From the NCBI GenBank assembly GCA_021413665.1, contig JAIOPW010000107.1, positions 1 through 19,061 on the forward strand: DNA of 19,061 nt, in the 5' to 3' direction. Below the pieces are notes generated by a model that saw only the letters and a program-made list of their open reading frames with translations, was not told the DNA's origin and searched no databases. Position 1 is the stretch's first letter, and every line of letters begins with the position of its first letter. The DNA is from Rhodocyclales bacterium (GTDB lineage: Bacteria; Pseudomonadota; Gammaproteobacteria; Burkholderiales; Rhodocyclaceae). A program made the translations under genes and the position numbers. Below are positions 14,437 through 19,061 of the stretch, in pieces.

Positions 14437-14688
14437 TTACTTAGCTGCTTCAGCCTTCTTTTCCTTCTTGGCCTTCTTGGCCTTCTTTTCAGCCTTGGCC
14501 GGAGCGGCTTCAGCCTTCTTTTCAGCGGCCGGGGCAGCCTTCATGTCAGCCTTGGCAGCGGCCGGAGCGGCAGCAGCCGGAGCAGCAGCCGGAGCGGCGG
14601 CCGGAGCGGCAGCAGGCTTGGCAGCGTCAGCGGCGAAAACGGAGGTGGCGATCAGGCCGGCAGCCAGGGCAGCGATAAACTTGGTCAT
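14437..14688 (-). CDS. Small exported alanine/lysine-rich low-complexity protein
   Basis: An 83-residue protein. Residues 1-19 (MTKFIAALAAGLIATSVFA) form a clear signal peptide with cleavage before ADAAKP. The mature part is PAAA repeats (about 24-46) followed by a strongly basic tail of KKAEAAPAK and KKAKKAKKEKK type. The tail resembles histone H1-like bacterial proteins, but the signal peptide puts it in the periplasm or envelope, so a DNA-binding role is doubtful; contact with anionic lipopolysaccharide or peptidoglycan is only a guess. AAAGGAAA precedes the ATG, and a clean terminator follows. It starts 11 bp after the rluE stop. The ordered ribosome-binding site, signal peptide and terminator argue that it is a real gene despite its composition. 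Confidence 0.8.
   Translation of the reverse strand: MTKFIAALAAGLIATSVFAADAAKPAAAPAAAPAAAPAAAAPAAAKADMKAAPAAEKKAEAAPAKAEKKAKKAKKEKKAEAAK
14561..14612. repeat. Short in-frame tandem repeat coding PAAA units
   Basis: The hexamer CCGGAG recurs at 14562, 14577, 14589 and 14601, that is with 12-base spacing and one 15-base step. It codes for the PAAA/PAAAA repeats of the exported Ala/Lys-rich protein. Such a tract can change length in whole-codon steps between strains. Confidence 0.6.
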
Positions 14689-14699
14689 AGTGTTTCCTT

Positions 14700-15329
14700 T
14701 CATTTGGGTATAGGTAGGATGCTATTAACACCGCGGTTTCTCGAGGCGTTACGAGCATTAACGCGCTGCTTCCGATCTGGTTGACTTGGCATTCCAAGTT
14801 CGCGCCACTCCCCGGGCGCAAGCCCTTCCACGGTCCAGTCACCCACTGCCCAGCGAATCAACCTCAACGTCGGGAATCCGACGTGAGCCGTCATTCGCCT
14901 CACCTGCCGGTTTTTTCCTTCCCGCAGAACGACTTCCAGCCAGCTGGTCGGAATCGCAGCCCGATAACGGACCGGTGGTGTCCTTACCCAAAGCCCCTCT
15001 GGCTCGGGAATCTTGCGGACTTGACAGGGTCGCGTCAGAAAATCGCCTAGATCCACCCCGGCCATCAGTTGTTGCATCGCGGCATCCGTTGGCAGGCCTT
15101 CAACCTGAACCAGGTAAACCTTGCCCAGTTTGTGGTGGGGATCGGCAATCCGCGCCTGCAAACGACCGTCGTCAGTCAACACCACCAGACCTTCGGAGTC
15201 CGCATCCAGCCTGCCAGCGGCGTATACATTCGGTATCCGGATGTAGTCGGCAAGCGTCGGTCGTCCGTCGCTGCCTGAAAACTGGGTCAGTACGCCATGC
15301 GGCTTGTTGAATAGAATTAGCCGACTCAA
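14700..15329 (-). CDS. rluE: 23S rRNA pseudouridine synthase, RluE-like
   Basis: Member of the RsuA/RluB/E/F family, which converts specific uridines of ribosomal RNA to pseudouridine; RluE acts on U2457 of 23S rRNA in E. coli. From a TTG at 15329 the product is 209 residues beginning MSRLILFNKPHGVL, the usual RluE start without an S4 domain. The catalytic aspartate is Asp42 in AAGRLDADSEGLVVLT, and KNRQVRRMTAHVGFPTLRL is the family's later motif. The TTG overlaps the aceK stop (TTGA), suggesting translational coupling; another in-frame TTG at 15338 would add three residues. No ATG is available. The basic C-terminal tail (after about 180) is not conserved in the family as far as I know. Confidence 0.92.
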   Translation of the reverse strand: MSRLILFNKPHGVLTQFSGSDGRPTLADYIRIPNVYAAGRLDADSEGLVVLTDDGRLQARIADPHHKLGKVYLVQVEGLPTDAAMQQLMAGVDLGDFLTRPCQVRKIPEPEGLWVRTPPVRYRAAIPTSWLEVVLREGKNRQVRRMTAHVGFPTLRLIRWAVGDWTVEGLAPGEWRELGMPSQPDRKQRVNARNASRNRGVNSILPIPK

Positions 15330-17098
15330 ACCGGACAACCACCACCGAACAGGTTGCAGAAGCGTTGTGCCTCCGGGTAGGGGAAAAAGTCCTGCACCGC
15401 ACCTTCGCGAATCTGTTCCTGTGTCCTCTGCCAGAACGCAGCGTCGAAAAGATCGGGGTGGTAGCGCATGAACGCATCCCGAATCCTGTCAGACACCAAC
15501 AGGAAAGTTGCGAACTCTTCCGGAAATATGTCGAGCCTGGACACCGAGTACCAGACCTCGCCCGACATCTCCGCCTCGAAATTCGGCGCCGGAGGGATGC
15601 GGCGAAAATTGCAGTCGGTCATGTACTCGATTTCATCGTAGTCATAAAATACCACCCGACCGTAGCGAGTGACGCCAAAGTTCTTCCACAACAAGTCGCC
15701 AGGGAAGATATTGGCGATTGCAAGCTCCCTGATGGCGTTCCCGTATTCGCGGACGGCTTCCTCCACCAGATCATCGCGCCCCGTCCTCGCCGCCTTTTCA
15801 AGGTACATGTTGAGCGGCTCCATGCGTCGCTCGATGTAAAGGTGCTTGATGACCAAGTCATCCCCATCCTCTTCCATCAGCGACGGCACCTCCCTGTAAA
15901 GCTCATCAATCAGTTCCGGCGAAAACCGCGCGCGCGGCAGTGCGACCTTTGAAAACTCGAGGGTGTCGGCCATTCGCCCAACACGATCCACCTGTTTTAC
16001 CAGCTGGTACTTTCGCCGCACGGTATCGTGGTCGACCTCCTTCGAACTGCCGAAAACGTCTTTGATGACCTTGAATACATAAGGATAGGATGGCAGCGTA
16101 AATACCAGCATGACCAGACCACGGATGCCCGGAGCAATGATGAACTGGTCCGCCGAATGGTGAAGGTGAAAAATCAGGTCGCGGAAAAACATCGTCTTGC
16201 CCTGCTTGCCCAGTCCGAGCATGGTGTAAAGCTCGGAGCGTGGCTTGTTGGGCATGATGGAACGCAGAAACTGAACGTAGCCGGAAGGTACATCCATGTC
16301 GACCATGAAGTAGGCCCGCGACAGCGAGAACAACACGCTAATCCGCGATGCGTCGAGGATGATGGTGTCGAGAAACAGTTTGCCATCCGCCGAATGCAGG
16401 ACGGGAACCATAAACGGATACTCGGTCGCACCATTGACCGCCTTGCCGATTACGTAGGCACCCTTGTTCCTGTAGAAGGCCGAATTGAGCACCTGTATCT
16501 GCAGATTGGCCTCGCGCGCGGGGATGGTTCCCAAATGGGACTCGACGCCGCGCAGGACAAATTCGACGTCGCGGTCCATATCCTCGAATTCGCGGACCCA
16601 CCCAAAATCGACGAACACCTGCCGAATTGACGCACGGAAACCTGCCGTGTTGGGGTAATAGCAACGATAGGTTGGCGGGTCGGAATCGATGTACTCGGTT
16701 GACACCGCCGGTCGCACAAAAATGAAATCGTTGTGGAAATAGGTGCGATGCAGTATCTGACAGAACACCGAATTGAAGAAGGTCTCCGCCAACTCGGGTT
16801 GCTTGTGGTTGGTCAGCAAACCAATGAACTGCAATTTGGCATGCTGCCAGACCGCATCGCTCAGACTGTCTGCATTGAACTCACGGTGCAATTGCTCGGT
16901 GGTCTCCCTGACACGATCGTCATAGAACTGTATCCGGGCCCTGACCGCCTGCTGTCCCTCCTGCCAGCGCGCCTGATCGAAACGCGATTTGGCGAGCGCG
17001 GAACTCTCATGAAACAGCCGGTAGTGCTTGTTGAAGCCATCGACAAGCACGCTCGCGATCGCTTCGGCGATCAGGTCATCAGTAGGGACGGCAGGCAT
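15326..17098 (-). CDS. aceK: Isocitrate dehydrogenase kinase/phosphatase
   Basis: Bifunctional enzyme that phosphorylates and dephosphorylates isocitrate dehydrogenase, setting the split of isocitrate between the TCA cycle and the glyoxylate bypass. The 590-residue protein (E. coli 578) has an N-terminal regulatory domain, then a kinase-like domain with the nucleotide loop APGIRG (322-327), lysine in VFKVIKD (341-347), the catalytic aspartate Asp468 in FPGDLLWKNFG (matching E. coli Asp457) and the metal-binding YDYDEI (485-490). In E. coli the gene is in aceBAK; here it is divergent from its target icd, with 160 bp between, and no aceA or aceB is visible. A TG-extended -10 hexamer lies about 30 bp upstream. 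The ribosome-binding site is weak. Confidence 0.96.
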   Translation of the reverse strand: MPAVPTDDLIAEAIASVLVDGFNKHYRLFHESSALAKSRFDQARWQEGQQAVRARIQFYDDRVRETTEQLHREFNADSLSDAVWQHAKLQFIGLLTNHKQPELAETFFNSVFCQILHRTYFHNDFIFVRPAVSTEYIDSDPPTYRCYYPNTAGFRASIRQVFVDFGWVREFEDMDRDVEFVLRGVESHLGTIPAREANLQIQVLNSAFYRNKGAYVIGKAVNGATEYPFMVPVLHSADGKLFLDTIILDASRISVLFSLSRAYFMVDMDVPSGYVQFLRSIMPNKPRSELYTMLGLGKQGKTMFFRDLIFHLHHSADQFIIAPGIRGLVMLVFTLPSYPYVFKVIKDVFGSSKEVDHDTVRRKYQLVKQVDRVGRMADTLEFSKVALPRARFSPELIDELYREVPSLMEEDGDDLVIKHLYIERRMEPLNMYLEKAARTGRDDLVEEAVREYGNAIRELAIANIFPGDLLWKNFGVTRYGRVVFYDYDEIEYMTDCNFRRIPPAPNFEAEMSGEVWYSVSRLDIFPEEFATFLLVSDRIRDAFMRYHPDLFDAAFWQRTQEQIREGAVQDFFPYPEAQRFCNLFGGGCPV

Positions 17099-17128
17099 GA
17101 TGCGAATCTGGATAGAGTGTTCGTGCCG

Positions 17129-17137
17129 ATTCTACCA
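17129..17137 (-). promoter_or_regulatory. Possible extended -10 promoter of aceK
   Basis: Reading leftward, TGGTAGAAT (17137-17129) matches the extended -10 form TGNTATAAT in all but one base. No good -35 lies 17 bp before it, which is acceptable for extended -10 promoters. A start near 17122 would give a leader of about 25 bases. Confidence 0.35.
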
Positions 17138-17258
17138 GCGGGCGCCAAGGCCGCCCGGCAGGGAAGGTGCGTGGTTCGCGATCTGGTTTTGGAGGATAAT
17201 CCGCAGCGATCCTTTCCTTATTCCTCTCGATTCTCAACACACCACAAACGGAGCAGGC

Positions 17259-18488
17259 ATGAGCACTTCCCTTATAAAGGTTCCCGCACAAGGCCAGAAA
17301 ATCATTCCCGGCCAGCCGATCCCCGATAACCCTGTCATTCCCTTTATCGAGGGCGACGGTATTGGCGTTGACATCACGCCCGTCATGCAACGGGTGGTGG
17401 ACGCCGCGGTGCAGAAGTCTTACGGCGGCAAACGCAAGATCTCGTGGATGGAGGTATATGCGGGAGAGAAGGCTACCCGCCTGTACGGCCCCGACGTCTG
17501 GCTGCCGGCGGAAACCATCACCGCTTGCAAGGAATACTCGGTCTCCATCAAGGGGCCTCTGACCACCCCGGTGGGCGGCGGTATCCGTTCGCTAAATGTG
17601 GCACTACGGCAGGAGATGGATCTCTACCAGTGCGTACGTCCGGTGCGCTACTTCAAGGGCATTCCGTCACCGCTCAAGGATCCGAGCAAGACCGACATGG
17701 TGATCTTCCGCGAGAACACGGAAGATATCTATTGCGGCATCGAGTGGCAAGCCGAGTCGGCGCCGGCCAGGAAGCTCATCAAGTTCCTTCAGGATGAGAT
17801 GGGGGTGACGAAGATCCGTTTCCCCAACACCTCGGGCATAGGCATCAAACCGGTTTCGCGCGAAGGAACCGAGCGCTTGGTGCGGGCCGCCATCAACTAC
17901 GCCATCGCCAACAAGCGCAAGTCCGTCACGATCGTGCACAAGGGCAACATCATGAAGTATACGGAAGGTGGCTTCCGTGACTGGGCCTATGCGCTGGCAA
18001 AAAACGAATTTGGCGGCGTGGATATTGATGGCGGCCCCTGGCTCAAGTTGCCCAAAGGCATTGTCGTCAAGGACGCCATTGCCGATGCATTCCTGCAGCA
18101 GATACTGTTGCGTCCAGCGGAATACGACGTCATCGCCACGCTGAACCTCAACGGCGACTACATTTCCGATGCGCTGGCGGCTCAGGTTGGTGGTATCGGT
18201 ATTGCTCCTGGTGCCAACATATCCGATCTGTATGCCTGTTTCGAGGCAACTCACGGCACGGCGCCCAAATACGCGGGTAAGGATTACGTCAATCCCGGTT
18301 CATTGATTCTCTCAGCGGAAATGATGCTGCGCCATCTGGGCTGGATGGAGGCAGCTGACCTCATCATCAAGTCCATGGAAGCCGCGATTGGCGACAAGGT
18401 CGTAACCTACGACTTTGCCCGTCTGATGGATGGGGCCAAGGAAGTAAAATGCTCGGCATTCGGCCAAGCAATGATTGACCGCATGTAA
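17259..18488 (+). CDS. icd: NADP-dependent isocitrate dehydrogenase
   Basis: Oxidises isocitrate to 2-oxoglutarate and CO2 with NADP+ in the TCA cycle. The 409-residue product (E. coli 416) shows the isocitrate/isopropylmalate dehydrogenase pattern: FIEGDGIGVDI (29-39), TTPVGGGIRSLNVALRQ (102-118), the metal-binding NLNGDYISDALAA, and HGTAPKYAG, whose Lys-Tyr pair is a known NADP-specific feature. Ser111 in GGIRSLNVALRQ corresponds to E. coli Ser113, the residue phosphorylated by AceK, so the target is intact. GGAG lies five bases before the ATG at 17259; longer readings from 17028 run antisense into aceK and were rejected. Divergent from aceK; followed by a strong terminator. Confidence 0.97.
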   Translation: MSTSLIKVPAQGQKIIPGQPIPDNPVIPFIEGDGIGVDITPVMQRVVDAAVQKSYGGKRKISWMEVYAGEKATRLYGPDVWLPAETITACKEYSVSIKGPLTTPVGGGIRSLNVALRQEMDLYQCVRPVRYFKGIPSPLKDPSKTDMVIFRENTEDIYCGIEWQAESAPARKLIKFLQDEMGVTKIRFPNTSGIGIKPVSREGTERLVRAAINYAIANKRKSVTIVHKGNIMKYTEGGFRDWAYALAKNEFGGVDIDGGPWLKLPKGIVVKDAIADAFLQQILLRPAEYDVIATLNLNGDYISDALAAQVGGIGIAPGANISDLYACFEATHGTAPKYAGKDYVNPGSLILSAEMMLRHLGWMEAADLIIKSMEAAIGDKVVTYDFARLMDGAKEVKCSAFGQAMIDRM

Positions 18489-18519
18489 GTCGCAACGCAA
18501 CAAACCGCGGCACAAAAAC

Positions 18520-18552
18520 AAAGCCCGCCCGATATTGCATCGGGCGGGCTTT
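18520..18552. terminator. Bidirectional terminator between icd and the cold-shock gene
   Basis: AAAGCCCGCCCGAT (18520-18533) pairs perfectly with ATCGGGCGGGCTTT (18539-18552) around a 5-base loop. Rightward it ends in TTTGCTCTTT, leftward in TTTGTTTTTG. It serves both icd and the convergent csp gene. Confidence 0.9.
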
Positions 18553-18599
18553 GCTCTTTCGGAACCGGAATTACCCGGGTGCCGAAAAGATCGAGGACA

Positions 18600-18803
18600 T
18601 CAGGGCTTCTGAATGTTCGACGCCTGCTTGCCCTTGGGGCCTTGCACCACGTCGAAAGTCACCTTGTCGCCTTCCTTCAGGGACTTGAAGCCAGCCATGT
18701 TGATGGCCGAGAAATGCGCGAACAGATCTTCGCTGCCGTCATCCGGGGTAATAAAGCCAAAACCTTTGGCGTCGTTGAACCACTTAACAGTACCAGTTGC
18801 CAT
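18600..18803 (-). CDS. Cold-shock domain protein (CspA family)
   Basis: A 67-residue single cold-shock domain that binds single-stranded RNA and DNA and acts as RNA chaperone or transcription antiterminator. The RNP1 motif KGFGFI (13-18) and the RNP2-like DLFAHF (26-31) are present, with the N-terminal GTVKWFN. Length is standard. AAGGAA lies nine bases before the ATG. Which Csp paralogue it is, and whether it is cold-induced, cannot be told from the protein. A promoter-like pair lies far upstream, giving a long leader typical of regulated csp genes. It converges on icd across a shared terminator. Confidence 0.96.
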   Translation of the reverse strand: MATGTVKWFNDAKGFGFITPDDGSEDLFAHFSAINMAGFKSLKEGDKVTFDVVQGPKGKQASNIQKP

Positions 18804-18997
18804 GTAACTTTTTCCTTAATCAAAAACGAACGAATCGGCCACCGCTGCGGGCTGCAAAACACCGCACCCCGGCCGGGGCATGTTTGAGGTTCAAGCTCGG
18901 GATAGCAGAGGGGGCCAAGCGGCGATTCAGAGGAGCTGCAAACTGACAGACTGTGAGACGACCGAAGGTCACTGCGAGGGAATTTGAACTAAACACC
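18804..18997 (-). promoter_or_regulatory. Probable long 5' leader of the cold-shock gene
   Basis: About 190 bases between the predicted start of transcription (near 18997) and the csp ATG, with no convincing reading frame. It contains the GC palindrome CCCCGGCCGGGG (18867-18878). Long structured leaders are known to mediate temperature control in the cspA family; here the function is inferred from position and length only. Confidence 0.45.
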
Positions 18998-19003
18998 CTG
19001 CGC

Positions 19004-19032
19004 GTTTTACGCACATTGTCAAGCAGCGTCAA
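19004..19032 (-). promoter_or_regulatory. Probable sigma70 promoter for the cold-shock gene
   Basis: Reading leftward, TTGACG (19032-19027, five of six) and TAAAAC (19009-19004, four of six) are spaced by 17 bp. A second TTGACA (19022-19017) lacks a partner. To the right, up to the window end, I see nothing further; a divergent gene probably begins beyond the edge. Confidence 0.45.
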
Positions 19033-19061
19033 CAACTTTCGATGCTGCATCGCACAGGGAA

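Noticed and set aside
14437..14688. Histone H1-like nucleoid protein
   Set aside because: The basic tail fits, but the N-terminal signal peptide argues for export, so a nucleoid role was not called.
18820..19050. 76-residue minus-strand frame upstream of the cold-shock gene
   Set aside because: It overlaps the predicted promoter and leader, has no recognisable motif and no ribosome-binding site.
1..19061. tRNA, rRNA, CRISPR arrays, transposases, prophage genes
   Set aside because: None was recognised on either strand; gene content and composition look like stable core chromosome.

Overview
This window is about 19 kb of ordinary, high-GC proteobacterial chromosome, dense with genes and free of phage, insertion sequences, CRISPR or RNA genes that I can see. 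Protein styles (a PfkA-like and a PPi-type phosphofructokinase, a membrane pyrophosphatase, AceK next to Icd, the exbBD-lpxK-kdsB-adk run) and gene order suggest a betaproteobacterium, most likely Rhodocyclales. That placement is inference from recall and was not tested by any search.

Left region (1-7.6 kb). A membrane H+-pyrophosphatase (hppA, cut by the left edge) is divergent from a PPi-type phosphofructokinase. That gene converges on a second, ATP-type phosphofructokinase. The second enzyme is the last gene of a long leftward run: exbB, exbD, lpxK, a Trm112-like zinc protein, kdsB, adk, pfk. The run combines envelope functions (proton-driven inner-membrane motor, lipid A 4'-kinase, CMP-Kdo synthesis) with adenylate and glycolytic enzymes. 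A plausible sigma70 promoter sits just before exbB.

Middle region (7.6-13.8 kb). A J-domain/coiled-coil protein with an unrecognised N-terminal half converges, with a 6-bp gap, on a large Sel1-repeat protein. Between the Sel1 gene and xseA lies about 400 bp of gene-free DNA. It holds a GC-rich REP-like palindrome, two perfect facing DnaA boxes, and an AT-rich perfect 12-bp dyad. Then come xseA (exonuclease VII large subunit), sodB (iron superoxide dismutase, whose promoter carries a close match to an IscR type 1 site over the -10 box) and slyX.

Right region (13.8-19.06 kb). Leftward genes are a secreted DUF192 protein, a small exported Ala/Lys-rich protein, rluE (23S rRNA pseudouridine synthase) and aceK. 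aceK, the isocitrate dehydrogenase kinase/phosphatase, is divergent from its own substrate gene icd, and Icd retains the target serine. icd and a cold-shock protein gene converge on a strong bidirectional terminator. The cold-shock gene appears to have a leader of roughly 190 nt.

Together the region is mostly core metabolism and envelope biogenesis. No complete novel system is evident. The points most worth checking are the PPi-linked glycolysis cluster, the IscR-like sodB operator, the DnaA-box/AT-rich region before xseA, and the unknown N-terminal domain of the J-domain protein.
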